From Leptoclinus maculatus (lineage: Eukaryota; Chordata; Actinopteri; Perciformes; Stichaeidae), in the NCBI GenBank assembly GCA_032191485.1, contig JAVDOI010000003.1:24132371-24196370 (forward strand): a stretch of DNA of 64,000 nucleotides, in the 5' to 3' direction. The notes beneath the pieces are model-generated. The model was not told the origin of the DNA and did no database searches. It saw only the letters and a program-made list of their open reading frames with translations. Every line of letters starts with the position of its first letter. The first letter of the stretch is position 1. This document shows positions 1 to 12,819 of this stretch, one piece after another. The translations under genes and the position numbers were made by a program.

Positions 1-3000
1 CGTCTTCGGGCTCGTCCACGGCTTTCTTTAGTTCAGCCGTCGGCTCCTCGTCATCGTCCTCCTCGTGAGCGGCAGGGTGACTGGTGACTGAGGGTGAAGG
101 CCGCAGCATTAGTTTAGTTTTCATGTGTGAGGTGACTGATGACATCGTTAACGACATATGAACGGACAGCAGTCAACGTGAGATAAGAACATGAAGAACA
201 TGAAGAACATGACACAACCACTTCTCTTGGCACTGGTATTATTATTGATGTCTTTAAAACATAGCAGGTAATAATGGATGTGTGATTCTCACCAGTTGTT
301 TCTGCTTCAGCCTCTTCAGCCTCCTCAGCCTCCTCAGCCTCCTCTTCATCGCCAGCCTGTTTGACGTCCTCATCCTCATCTTCATCCTGGTCTGCCTCAG
401 TCTTTACTGCCTCCTCCTGGACACTGAACGCTGCTGCAGTGGCAGCTACACATACACAGTGTGACATCGTTAACAAGGCCAGTGAACTCAAATGACTTGT
501 ATATGTATTGTGATGTGTGTTATAAGCGGTATAATGCCCTTCAAGGTGTCCATAATAACATTATAATTGGATTAATCCTGATGCAATATTAATATAATAG
601 GCTTTAAATTAATATAGATATACATATATAGTAATAATATTATTACTGCTGTTATTGTGAATACATTTTATTTAATCAATATTTTTTTTTTTTATTAAAA
701 AACATAATAATATGCAGAAAATACTACTCATCCACACTTACTCTCCTCTTCCAAAGTATATTATTGCTTTGATATATAATTAATATTGATATATTATCGA
801 CTTGGAAGGATATTTCAGCTGTTGACATTTTCGTTGTCTGATGTCTATAAAGTTAATTTGAATGGACACCTGCCAGCCAATCAGAAACAAGGATTTTCTT
901 TGGCTATAAAGTCTAAAGTAAAGAAATAAAAAGTAATCAATAGTACTGGACTATACCTGCTAGCAAGACTTCATCAACTTCATCAACATCATCATCGTCG
1001 TCGTCTTCATCATCATCCTCGTCTTCTTCATCCTCGCGACCTAAGGACTCTGATATGACTTCTTTATCATCATCATCATCATCGTCTTTGTCAGCGTCAA
1101 CAAATGTTTCTTTTTCGTCTTCTTGGTCTAAGTTGAACTCAAATGAGCTGGTATCGATATCTTCATCATCTTTATCCTCATCGTCGTCGGTTGTGTCATA
1201 GATGTCTTCACTGAAGACAGTCTCTTCATCTGTTTGAAGAGCAACGTCGTCATCATCATCTTCATCGCCCAAGACTCCGCTGTATGTGCTCTCAAAGGGA
1301 GGGAGTTCCTCCTCCTCTCCCTCCTCCTTATCATCGTCGTCGTCGTCATCGATGTCTTCTTCGATGACATCATCGGGTTTGTCGTCATCATCGTCGAGGT
1401 CAACGCGGACGTCTTTGTCCAGGTCGAAGTCGAGGTCTTCGTTGCTGAGGTCACTGTCGTCCTCATCATCTTCATCGTCTGCAAAGTGCTCAGAGGAGGC
1501 GACGGAGAAGTCCTCGTCTGATAGGTCCAGATCATCATCATCATCCTCCTCATCTTCGGCAACTTTGATGTCCTCGTCCAGGTCATCATCATCATCAATG
1601 TCATCATCATCCTCCGCAACAGGTACAGGAGGAAGACCTTCTTCTTCAGCTAGTTTATGATCTTCATCATCTTCATCATCCTCACTGGCGGCAAGAACAG
1701 GAGGAAGATCAAGCTCCAGGTCGTCATCGCTGTCTTCTGCAATGACGTCGTCGCTATCAGATGTTGCGACACCCTCAGCTAATTTGTCGTCTTCATCGTC
1801 TTCATCGTCGTCTTCGTCCCTCTCGTCGTCCTCCTCACTGGAGAGAAGTGCAGATCCGCTGACATCTGAGGTGTCAGTGAACGCATCGTCACTCGTATCG
1901 TCTTCGTCGTGTTCGTCTTCATCTTTTTCGTCATCTTCATCAGGCAGGGCTACGTCTTCGTCACTGTCTTTGACTTCAACAGGAGCGTCAGACTCGGAAT
2001 CAGGAGACACCGCCGACTCTTCATCCTCAGAAGTGGAGATAGGTTCTGGAGAAACTTCATCATCATCATCATCATCCTCAGCATCAGCGGCTGCAGGTTC
2101 AGACTCTACAACATCATCTTCATCAGCAGCATCTGTTTGCTCTTCTTCTTCCTCTTCCTCATCATCATCATCATCATCTTTGTCAGCGTCAGCCTCTTTC
2201 ACTTCATCTGTATCATCATCATCATCTTCTTCATCAATTTCAGCTGCAGCTGCTTCCGGTTCCTTCTCTTCTTCCTCGTCTTCATCCTCATCTTTCTCCA
2301 CCTCAGCAGCTACCTCCAACTCCTCTTCTTCCTCCTCCTCCTCCTCTTCTGCCTTCACCTCCTCCTCCTCCTCCTCAGCAGCTGCTTCAAATCCCTCTTC
2401 CTCTCTTGACCCTTCTTCTTCTCCCTCCTCCTCCTCTTCAACTGCTTCTGCTGCTTCCTCCTCCTCCTCCTCCTCCTTCTCTTCTGCCTTCACCTCCTCC
2501 TCCTCTTCATCAACAGCTGTTTCAACTCCCTCTTCCTCTCTTGACCCTTCTTCTTCTCCCTCCTCCTCCTCCTCTTCAACTGCTTCTGCTGCTTCCTCCT
2601 CCTCCTCCTCCTCCTCCTCCTCCTCCTCTTCTGCCTTCACCTCCTCCTCCTCTTCATCAACAGCTGTTTCAACTCCCTCTTCCTCTCTTGACCCTTCTTC
2701 TTCTCCCTCCTCCTCCTCCTCTTCAACTGCTTCTGCTGCTTCCTCCTCCTCCTCCTCCTCCTCCTCCTCCTCTTCTGCCTTCACCTCCTCCTCCTCTTCA
2801 TCAACAGCTGTTTCAACTCCCTCTTCCTCTCTTGACCCTTCTTCTTCTCCCTCCTCCTCCTCCTCCTCTTCAACTCCTTCTGCGGCTTCCTCCTCCTCCT
2901 CCTCCTCCTCTTCATCAGCAGCTGTTTCAACTCCCTCTTCCTCTCTTGACCCTTCTTCTTCTCCCTCCTCCTCCTCCTCCTCCTCCTCCTCCTCCTCTTC

Positions 3001-6000
3001 AACTCCTGCGGCCTCCTCCTCCTCCTCCTCCTCCTCCTCTTCTGCCTTCACCTCCTCCTCCTCTTCATCAGCAGCTGTTTCAACTCCCTCTTCCTCTCTT
3101 GACCCTTCTTCTTCTCCCTCCTCCTCCTCCTCCTCCTCCTCCTCCTCCTCTTCAAATTCATCTGCCTCTTCCTCCTCTTCCTCCTCCTCGTCTACAGCTT
3201 CTGCTCCCTCCTCTTCTTCTTCCTCTTCTTCTTCCTCCTCCTCCTCCTCCTCCACTCCTTCCTCCTCCTCCTCTTCGACAGCTTCTTCCTCATAATATTC
3301 TTTATACTCATCATCATACTCCTCTTCATACTCCTCTTCATAGTCATCCTCATCCTCCTCCTCATCCTCCTCTAGTTCTTCCTCCTCTTCTGCATTCTCC
3401 TCCTCCTCCTCCTCCTCCTCTTCCTCGCCTGCAGCCTCCCCTTCTTCTTCTCCTTCGTCGTCTCCCACCTCTTCTTCGTCCTCCTCCACAACTTCAATCA
3501 CTTGCATTCCTATAACTGTAAGAAACATCTGAATGTAATTATAACTATTAATGTAATAATGTTTAATTATAACGTAACAATGAATTATAACGTAACAATG
3601 AAGCCGTTACATTATTGTACCTCCGGTGCTGTTAAGGAGGGATTTCTGAGACTTGATGCTCAAAAATGTGACGTATCAATATGTATAGTTCGGTAAGCAA
3701 TGAAATAATAACTACTGAAGTAATAAATATGCAGCAGTTGTGGAACAACTAACTAAACGTGTATCGAACAGCCTACACACAACATAATGCGTTCACTTAA
3801 AGCAGGAACTGATTGATTTCGCCCATTTCTGGGCAGCAGAACAAGCTGCAAACACAATATTGACAAATTTATTAGTGATTTGGAACATTTTCAGAAGTTA
3901 CGGGGCAACATGATCATGTTTGAGTCAACCTGATACTTTTAAATCCAATATTCTTGTAGCTCAGCTTTTGGTGTGAAATATCTGTCACTTTAGCTGCTAA
4001 ATGCTCAACGATGTCCCTCAGCTAGTCTCTAACTGTGTCTGGCTGCTGTTTGCTGCTGAGCAAGTATAGTTTTACAGTATTTAGTATTTTAGTGACCCAC
4101 TACAGTACAGTTGCGACCGGTCACCTAAACAATGAGCTTTAAACTCACTATAAAGAGCCGTGAAACCGAGCTGCAGAATCGGGTAAAGTGATCTCTGAAG
4201 ATGCTAACACTTAGCTTGTGAAGTTAGCTTTGAAAAGGAAACTAGCATCCGATCAACCTATCACGGTTAACACACTGAGAAGTGTTCTTCTAGTCTGTAA
4301 ACAATAAGAAGCATACCTTTACTTCGGGAGGGTAGGAACTCTCCTAGAACACAGAAAGAGAAATCTTAATCAGCAACTAAACCAAACTGCACATTTAACA
4401 GGATCAAGCATGTTACTGTTTGGATGCTAATTCACATAAAGTACAGCTTTAATAGAAGTGTATTAGCTCAGTGAAGCAGTTAGTGAGAAACAGACAAGCT
4501 TCTTATCAGAAAGGTTATTATGGCAGCAGAACAATGAACACTACCTTTAAATATTAGTATTTTGATTCACTACTGTTACAAGGGTGAGGGACAGGATTGA
4601 TTGTATCCACACGTTCATGGAAAAATAATAATCATGAAATACCTTTGGCTTTCTTAATCTTCACCTCCACTTCCTCCTCCTCCTCCTCCTCCTCCTCCAA
4701 CCATGTTGAATCTTTGAGATCGTTCACACATCAAGTCAGCATGAAACTCCATAATAACAACGCCCCCAGTCCCTCAGCCGCACGTGTTATGTATTTCTAT
4801 GTCTATGAAGGTAGACGATTCCTGCAGCGGCATCATTATCCATCTTTAGAATTTTCACCCATTGAGTTCATTAGATAATATTCGCCACCACTAAGGCCTT
4901 TACACATCGGGATTATGATGAATAAACAACGAGAAAACGCAAAATTTGCAGCATTTTTATGATGAAAGGTTCGAATAGATTTGTGCAGGCAGAGGATATG
5001 TCTCGGGCTTTTATTGTGAAAGTTAAGAATTGTCAAGGTTGAAAGGATTAATAAAGTTTGCTGTAATGGTTTGTAAGATGTTGCTGTAGACTATAGTGGA
5101 CATTTTGAATATGTCCCTTCCGCACAACGCAATTAGTTGATTCCTTTATTTTCGCTGTGCGAAAGCTCAGAAAAATCAACCTTTTATCGAAAGAAATTAG
5201 GAAATTAGGACAAAACAACATTTCAAAAAATATATTGAGAAGAAAGAAGCGCCCCCCTGGTGTGTAAAGGCCTTTACAAATGAAAAATATTGCCTGATGA
5301 AGTCAAGTGAGGTCAACTTTGCAGTACATGTGCGGTTATGAATGGCATTAAAGCAACAAAATCCCTTTTGTGAGATGTTTGTTGAGGATATGCATTTGCT
5401 AAAACAATATAAAGAGCAGCACATGTAATGCAGCGCAGCATGTACATGACATCCACAGCGGCGAGCGAGGCTGCAGCACACTGATGATTGCAACAGGAAA
5501 GGCATCAAAACGTTGCATCAGTACAAACCTTTTTTTCTCACCGCGTAGAGATTTCCTAGGAAAGAGGAGAGGAGTAAAATGAAGTCAAAGTCATAACAGC
5601 TTCATGAGACGCGTGCACTGTTTGGTCGACTGTACCTTCGTCTTCTTCAGGAGCGACCAGGTTGACGACAAACTTTAACATCACACTGATCACGTTTGTC
5701 GATTCCTCCACGGCGTCGTTCACCGCCTTCATGGGGTCCGAGCCGATCTTGCTGAGGCCTCCTGGTTGAAGCAGGGACACGAATACTAGTCATCTAGTTG
5801 GATGGAAGTTGTTTTTCAAACCAGATCCAAACGAACAGCTTCTGTGCTCTTACTCGAACATTTCCTCAATGCAGACATTCATCTGCATTGAGGAAATGTC
5901 AGAGAACATCAGCTCTTTAGCAAAGGGTTAAACTGTGGGGGGGGGGGGGCTACAGGAGCTGAATCTGGATTTCAGGAATTGATCAATATTCTGTTGGGAA

Positions 6001-8462
6001 CAAGCATCACCCACCTTCCAGTTTAACCGCAGCTAAAGGCCGATACTGTACATCACATACTGCTGTGCAAAAAGCATTCGAAAAAAATCACATTGGCCCT
6101 CTTTCATCAAGTTATTACAAGATTCTTCTCTTTACATTTAAGTTTTTAATTTAGCTTCATACTAAACAGACTGGGAGTCTCCCAGTGCTTAAATATAAAC
6201 TGAATTCCACGATAGTGTTGATGAAGGAGGACCGGTGTTCCCAGTGCAAACACTTTGGAAACATGGTTCCTTTTCAATCAGGGCAGTTAAAAAGATGTGA
6301 ACCGCTGGAGAGAACTAACTGTTCTCCTCATTAAGACATCATCTCTGTCTCCAATGCATTGTGCATCAATTAACTTACACTCGGCGGCCCACAGAGAATA
6401 GTTTTGCATATTTCAAAGTTTTCCCTGACTGCAACCAGATCCACACAAGAAGCCATCAGGCAAAATACACGATACAGAAACATAAAACGTAGCAGTCAAA
6501 TGCATTTTAAAGGCAGAGATTTCAGGTGAGATTCATTTATTATATTTTGGTAAATCAAGCTCACCTGAAGCAAATGAAAAACGTCACAAACTAAACTACA
6601 AACTGTTCGTAACATGTAGTACATCTGGAACAGAATACTGTCGCTATCAGACAGTCTGTAGCATTGATAGCTAACATTAGCAGTCGATGTGAGATGGTTA
6701 GTAGTCTGAGGAGGTTAGTAGCAGATACGGTGCCTTGCCTCTACGGCCTGAATCCTTTAAAACCTTCCTGACGAGAGGAGGTGGCCGACCTGGTTGGATG
6801 AGAAACACAGCGGCAATAAGCAAAGACGTCGAACAGAGCGGAGCAAAGAGAGGATGTCCACGATGGCGTGGTGATGAAGACGATGAAGGTGATGATAAGG
6901 GTGTACTGTGACATCGTTACATGAATTTAAATTAATACTGTCAGAAAGAACTAAAGAGAAGTTGATATTTCCTTTGTTTCAAGGTGAAATTGTGAATATG
7001 AACGATGTTTTATTCACAATACTGTAGTCTACGGTCTACGTCTTGGTTTTGCTACGTTAGTCAAGTTTCTTGCAGGACTTTCTACTAGTTCACAGAGAGA
7101 ATCATAATTTAGGGAATAAAGGAGGAATAATCAGAAGTTGATGTTAAGGTTAGAACATTGAGTGAAATTAATGAAGTTTTAATGTTGTGAGGAGAAATGG
7201 AACCAATGCTTAGTAATGCCACTGTTACATATGAACAAGTGAAATGATTAGTTTTTATCAAAAGGGTAGTTCAATGTGCTGTACAGAACATTAAGATAGA
7301 TAGAGAGCACTACAAGAAGAAAGATACAGAAGACAAAACAACAATTCATAAAAACGTTTCTCCTTTTTTTAATGATAATGAGTCTTTCCTGTGCAGGCGT
7401 AATAGTCATTACTAGAAACTTTAAACAAGTATTAATAATGTGTTACATTGCTTTTTACACCAGCAGACACCTCTCCTTACCTGAAACGGTCTTGTAGTCC
7501 ATCAGGTCAAACATGATGACAAAAACACAAGACCACGTGATGATGAGAGCCAGAACCAGGATCCAGGCTAGCGGGGAGCTGAAGGTCGAGTGGAGATCGT
7601 CCGTAAACGTCTTCTTGGGGCCTCGCGCGGCCGCCGACCCGGCGTCGATGACCATTGTGGTGGTCGATGACCGTGCTGAGGGGGCGAAGACACCGTGGTC
7701 AGATACAGTTCATAAAATATGACCATCAATGGAACAGTTTTTATTCCTTATACCCTAAATATTCTACATGCTCAACACACTGATTCAAAAAATACCAACG
7801 AATTAGCAACACAACACATTTAAAGTAGCAAAAATAGAAGTACTCACTGTGCAGAATGGCCCATTTCAGAATAACATGTAGTATTGGATTATAATGATCG
7901 ATGCATTAATGTGTAAATAGTTATTAAATAAATGTATTTAAACAAAAAGCCTCTTTATTTGTCTCGTTATTCCACTGTCCTAATATTAATTTCCTAAATT
8001 CAGTGTTATGCAAATATTCTGTCAGCAGCAGTTGGTTTATCTGACATTGTTACGTCCACCGGTTTGTCTCATCGGGGACAACGCTCATTTAACTGCTTGT
8101 ATAAAATGAAAGGGGAGGAAGTGTTTCCCTTAAAAGTGTTGTTAGGAAGCGGGACGAGTAGCATTTGTGGTCAAAAGGTCAAATGTTCCAAACTTGTTCT
8201 CCCTTGTTGTTGTTATTACAGCCAAACGGAAACCGGTGCGATCTGATTTGTTTCTGTAGTAAGAGACGACAAGTACTGAACCCGTGACACTGATAATGGG
8301 TTCTCTTTGTCGGTTAAACTCAGTCACACTGTGGTGCCACAGTACTGTCACTGTGGTTGTGTTAGTGACGCTCAGGCCACCTGTCCACTCCCTTCAGCTC
8401 CCTGTTGGCAGCGACTGAAGGTTTCTCCATTACTGCTGACTCAAGCAGCTCGGCCGCATTCT

Positions 8463-8496
<34 letters not shown>

Positions 8497-9399
8497 CTGT
8501 CTAACCTCATATACGAGTGATGACGACATGCAAAACCTCCCGGTGGCTACAGTGGGACGGTTGGCAGTAAAAAGTATCATGTTTCTCTTACATTTTAATA
8601 GGTAGCATGCTAGCTAGCCAATGCTAACAAACAAGCAAGCTGACACTACCCATCAACAATGTACCCTTGGCCATGTTATTAACTCATACACTGGATAAAT
8701 ATACGACACAAACTACACAAAAACATATAGAGATTGCAGTCCCATTGCTCTCGACTTTTGAGGAAGAAGTTTATTTCTAACAATCGTCACAACCGATGGG
8801 AGGCTTCGTTGTTGTGGAGGCTGGTAGCTCAAAGCGGGACATGTCAGTAGTTGTTGAGTGAGAGAGTTTTGCATCCTCTTACAGGCTCCTATGGATGGAT
8901 TTGACCACGTACAGCACCGTCTTCCTGAGTGCTCACTTCTCTATTCAGGTTCATGGAAACCAGCATCAGTCATCAGACCCAAAACCACAGTTTTTGACTA
9001 AGAATGCTGACTGGTCAATCCATCCAAGACTTCGGTCCACGACAACATATCGTGATCAGATTTTCATAAAATGAGGTGTAATAAAGAAATGTTCACTCCA
9101 TTGCTCCGTGGCCATCTTGTTGAATATTCAACTTCCACTCACCCACTTTACCCAAAAAATATCAGAATCTTAATATCCAGATTGTTATAAAATGTACTCG
9201 TAGTGACCACTTTTTGGACGTTTTCACTGAGCATTAAAACATGAATAATGTGTTAATCTTTCCATTCGTTTTAATGCCTCTTTTTTAAAAACCCAACTCT
9301 AAATGGTTTTGACCAGCCGTCCGCGTCCCGTTCCTCCTTTTATGGCTGACCTGTCTCCACACTGTGGGTGATATTTCTGTTGTTACTCTGGGTATCCAT
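1..9399 (-). CDS. trdn: Triadin (5' part of gene, eight exons; 3' end outside window)
   Basis: Triadin is a single-pass protein of the junctional sarcoplasmic reticulum that ties the ryanodine receptor to calsequestrin. Coding exons, 5' to 3': 9351-9399, 7481-7675, 5636-5761, 4643-4711, 4317-4343, 957-3515, 293-430, 1-87 (open). All joins are phase 1 and the frame stays open for about 1083 codons. Exon 2 carries a Thr-rich stretch, a cytosolic TFTDDLHSTFSSP segment and a membrane helix (about residues 52-73) ending MFDLMDYK; exon 3 has KIGSDP...V..A.EE. Both match the family order known from mammalian triadin. Exons 4, 5, 7 and 8 are short and charged, like the luminal KEKE part. The ATG at 9397-9399 has G at -3 and +4. 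Exon 6 is exceptional and is listed separately. Exon 4 could start at 4694 instead, but only the 4711 start keeps frame. Identity is firm; exons 1, 4 and 5 are inferred from splice signals. Confidence 0.88.
957..3515 (-). other. trdn: Giant acidic exon of trdn (853 codons)
   Basis: This single exon has an acceptor (tttcttacag) at 3516 and a donor (GCAG|gtatag) at 955-956. It is exactly 2559 nt, phase 1 at both ends, and contains no stop. It codes a first half dominated by Glu and a second half dominated by Asp. The Glu half holds six copies of a 38-50 residue unit with the core GEEEGSREEEG(V/F)E, VKAEE and AAEAVEE. The Asp half is less regular (DDDDD runs spaced by short Ser, Val, Leu and Pro words). 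The position is luminal, so it would be a low-affinity, high-capacity calcium-binding region, like the acidic regions of HRC and calsequestrin. That role is inferred. On the DNA level it is a polypurine tract rich in GGA on the minus strand. Confidence 0.85.
4892..5276. mobile_element. MITE-like element with palindromic termini (family A, copy 1)
   Basis: The ends are inverted copies of about 20 bp built around the palindrome GTAAAGGCCTTTAC (4892-4912 and 5256-5276). The 385-bp interior has no coding capacity. A diverged, inverted second copy lies at about 35250-35525, sharing the ttattgtgaaag and tcaaggttgaaagga blocks. It lies within trdn intron 3, upstream of exon 4. Confidence 0.6.
5858..5899. 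repeat. Perfect 17-bp inverted repeat in trdn intron 2
   Basis: Arms 5858-5874 (acatttcctcaatgcag) and 5883-5899 are exact reverse complements separated by an 8-nt loop. It would fold into a short hairpin in RNA. It is shorter than a typical pre-miRNA and flanking pairing was not seen. Confidence 0.75.
7481..7675 (-). other. trdn: trdn exon 2 (cytosolic tail and membrane helix)
   Basis: Acceptor cccctcag before 7675 and donor TCAG|gtaagg at 7480-7479 bound a 195-nt phase 1-1 exon. It codes the Thr-rich N-terminal piece, a short cytosolic segment and the hydrophobic helix (about LAWILVLALIITW through MFDL). This is the best diagnostic exon for triadin in the window. Confidence 0.9.
8465..8495. 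repeat. (CA)n microsatellite
   Basis: A pure CA dinucleotide run of about 30 bp in trdn intron 1. Confidence 0.95.
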
Positions 9400-10773
9400 G
9401 ACAGCTCAGCTCAGAGCAGCCATTAGGAGCTCGTGGTTGAGTGCAGTCATAACATTTCCTTAATGAGTGCACAGAGCTGCACGAAGCGCAGCCGAGACCG
9501 TAACGATCCGGCTGGTTGGGTACGGTGTTGCTCATAATCAGGTCAGGTTTCCATGTCTCCAACTAGCATAAGGGGTTGTGCATTTGCTGTAATGTTGACA
9601 CTGCAGACTGTCCATTCAGAGCATTTAGGATGCAATAATGAGTATGAGGAAACGGATTACAGGACGTGCCGACATCCCATCCTTAATATAATGCACTACA
9701 GAAGAAGAATCACAAAGTGTAGGCCCATTATTTGTAATCTATACAAAAAATGTGCACAAATACAAAATGTTAGTTTTCCACATTCTTCCAGGAGACTTCT
9801 TCTATTTTAGAGTCACATATTTATATTGGATCTGCCTCACAAACATAAACTCACTTCCCCAAGTATGGACCATTTCCATAGCAGACACTTTGTAAACAAA
9901 CTGTCATAACTCCCATGATTACTCTTCAACACAAAAACTACACGAGCAACTACATATTCAACACCTTTTGAACTTTTTGAATAGTCTTTTAAATAGAAAT
10001 GCATGGTAGTATCAGTGCATTCAATATTTACACAGCCAGATCAAGCTACAAGATGTAATACGTTTGCTTTCTTGTAGGGAAGCCAAGTGCAATTTTTCCA
10101 GTAAAATCTTGTTATTAACAGGATGATGATATTCCATATTTTACAGTCTGCACGAGTCGGTCCTCATGGCCATGCGAGAGTGAGGAGAAACCCTGTAGAG
10201 GAAGACATCAACAATTCTGGAGAATAAAGCACGAACCACGTGTCTTATTCGGTCTTAATAAATTAACATTAACACCATAAGAGCATCATTTATTAGCGTG
10301 GAAATTCCTTCTTGGCTCATTTTTCCAGAGCCTTTTAACCGAATGTCTTCATCGGCGACTGGAGTTTGTTTTAAATTAAAGCATCTTGAACTCGTGTCAT
10401 AATTTTTAATCTTGAGAAAACGCAGTGAATAACTTGTGCGCACATTTATTTATTTACTAGGGACTGTTCATATTAATCAACATTTCAGTTTCTACCAGAA
10501 TGTGCGAGAGTCAGATCATAAGCGTAAAACTATCAACATTGAATAAATTTGTCTTTTGTACTTTTATCATTTTCATGTGCGCACAAAATAAAGAACTTGT
10601 TCCCACAAGAGGATGACGTGTTCCCAAAGATAATATTCCGACTAGATTATCAATTGTTCCCGCATTACAATAACTTGTTTCTACAATATAATGAACTTGT
10701 TCCCAAAGATAATAACTTCTTCCTACAGGAGAGGAATCACCTCTCTGTACTGTTGATGCTCTGTAAAAAACAC

Positions 10774-10775
<2 letters not shown>

Positions 10776-10864
<89 letters not shown>
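10776..10864. repeat. (TG)n microsatellite, 89 bp
   Basis: An uninterrupted TG run; the CVCVCV and HTHTHT translations across it are artefacts. Confidence 0.97.
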
Positions 10865-10865
<1 letters not shown>

Positions 10866-11043
10866 ATGGGCATATAATTAATGACATTTTTCAGTATCTT
10901 CATGCTAACACAGGTAGCTGTGTGAATGCTGCTTGGGGCACCACAAAGCCTGCAGCCGTCTACATTTACCACAACTGTGTGTGGTATTGGACCCTTAGGC
11001 CTCTGTGACACATGCACATTCAGAAGTTCAGTCCACATTCACG

Positions 11044-11069
11044 CACACACACACACACACACACACACA
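11044..11069. repeat. (AC)n microsatellite
   Basis: A short pure AC run, 180 bp from the long TG run and on the opposite strand sense. Confidence 0.95.
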
Positions 11070-12265
11070 GAGCAACTGTTCCAGTGCTAAAATCAAAGTT
11101 TCAGAAGAAATAAGTTGTCACTTTATTCTAAACTGTTTTCCTTCGATGAAGTTCTTCCATAAATTAGATACTGACGCTCAACCACAAGGTGTTACTACTA
11201 CCGTCACCAGTCTCCAGCACATAAAACTGCTTCAGTTAATGGTTCCATGTAACAAGAAGTACAGTGTTGATGCTGACTGATCCTATACGGCACTGTAGAT
11301 GTCACAGGGGTCTCAAAGCTGCATTACAAATAGCAGACAGATACATGATAGCGCCATATTTTTAGATACTTCCAATCATGAAATTCCCCTACACACCAGA
11401 CAGCAAAACACAACACGCTGAAAGAGCTTAATATATATATATATACATTATGTCAGGCAGCCTTTGTGTAATAAGGGGTTGAAGTTGAATAATGTATTTT
11501 ACCTTCAACTGTTTCAGTCATAGTCACAGTAAACGGTAAATCCTTTGTGCAGATTAAGTCGCCATGAAGACAAATATTGATGGTAGATCCTCAACTCCTC
11601 TGCACGTTCTTAATCCCAGTGTTTAGTTCCAATCCAGAGACGTCACGTGAACGGCTGGTTATGCTGAAGTTATGCGGGGGAAAAAAAGAAACTGGTAACG
11701 CTACACCTCTTTTCCCAATTCTCATTTGTCAAATCTGTGTTTTCCAAAAGTCAGAATGCTTCTCACGGGTCCAAAGGTACCAGGTGGTCCGGACAGCTGA
11801 CTTCCGTCCCAGTGGATGAGGCCGGGGAGACGGACAGAGACCGAGTTAAGGTGGTCGCTGTCTTTTGCCCTTTGCCTGGTTGGTGCTCTGGTCGTATAGC
11901 TTTCCCCTCCCCTCTACCCGCTCTGACAGAATTAGATCGACCACGGCGACTGACGGGCGATGGAAGGGAAACAGAGAACAGAGCTTCAAGGTAACTTTAT
12001 CCCACCAGCCAGTGTTGCTGCTGGAGTCACGTGATCACACTGTGGACATTTGTTTCACACTGCTAAAGGATCAATCGTATTTGTTACTCTCTTCTTTAGT
12101 TGTTGATCGGTCTGAATAGAAGTCTGAATCTAATTAGGTGCTGTTACGTTCACGCCATGTTTCTGAGCCTCGGGCCCCGAGAGTTATTCTTAGAGCGGCT
12201 CGCTGCTCGCTGGTATTCTGCTTTGCCTTTTTAGGCCAGAGGCGTGACCTTAACACCCCATCGCT

Positions 12266-12302
12266 CCCCCCCCCCCCCCCTCTGCAGAGCTGTCATCAAG
12301 TG

Positions 12303-12379
<77 letters not shown>
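12266..12379. repeat. Poly-C run followed by (GA)n
   Basis: Fifteen C residues (12266-12280) are followed after about 24 bp by a pure GA run (12305-12379). The second part is homopurine. Confidence 0.95.
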
Positions 12380-12381
<2 letters not shown>

Positions 12382-12819
12382 CCAGTAGGACTGAAGTGCA
12401 GGAAATATGCTCTTAAAGTTGAGTTTGAAGTGTCGTCATGACACTACGAGTAAACAGGACTCAGATCAGTAAAAGTGCAAAGTAAACACAAAGTTAGAGT
12501 CGCTGTATGCTTCAAACGAACTCGGTCGTATGACCAACCACTTAAATCTACTTGTTATTATGAGACCTTTACCTCATTTTTGATAAGAATCCATGTCAGA
12601 GATGCCACAAACGTACAGAGACAATCCACGATGATATGATATAATCACTTTGATGGATATATTTTTATTCATTCTTTATGAAGGAACAACATATAATCTT
12701 TATCTTTAATAGCACGAAGCAGCAGCAAGCATTATTTTACAGAATGTTTTGTGCTCTTGCCAATGCCTTTATCATAATACTGAAACAAAATCATGCCGTG
12801 CGTGTTAGCGGCAGCCCTC

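Larger units (their letters stand above)
9400..12819. other. Intergenic stretch between trdn and the unnamed membrane-protein gene
   Basis: No exon could be supported here. The part next to 9400 must contain the trdn promoter and 5' UTR, but no clear TATA box or transcription start was recognised. The stretch holds a long (TG)n, a (CA)n, a poly-C run and a long (GA)n, listed separately. The 3' UTR of the membrane-protein gene lies in its right end. Confidence 0.5.

Noticed and set aside
1742..3515. Long plus-strand frames of poly-Ser and poly-Pro/Leu opposite the acidic exon
   Set aside because: They are the reverse complement of GAG/GAC repeats; the minus frame has proper splice sites and triadin context.
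10060..10440. Extra exon or gene between trdn and the membrane-protein gene
   Set aside because: Short frames only, with no flanking splice signals or recognisable protein.
10549..11038. CVCVCV/HTHTHT frames over CA/GT tracts (also at 34587-34976, 36887-37138, 58232-58612, 61186-61490)
   Set aside because: Dinucleotide repeats have no stop in several frames; nothing else supports coding.
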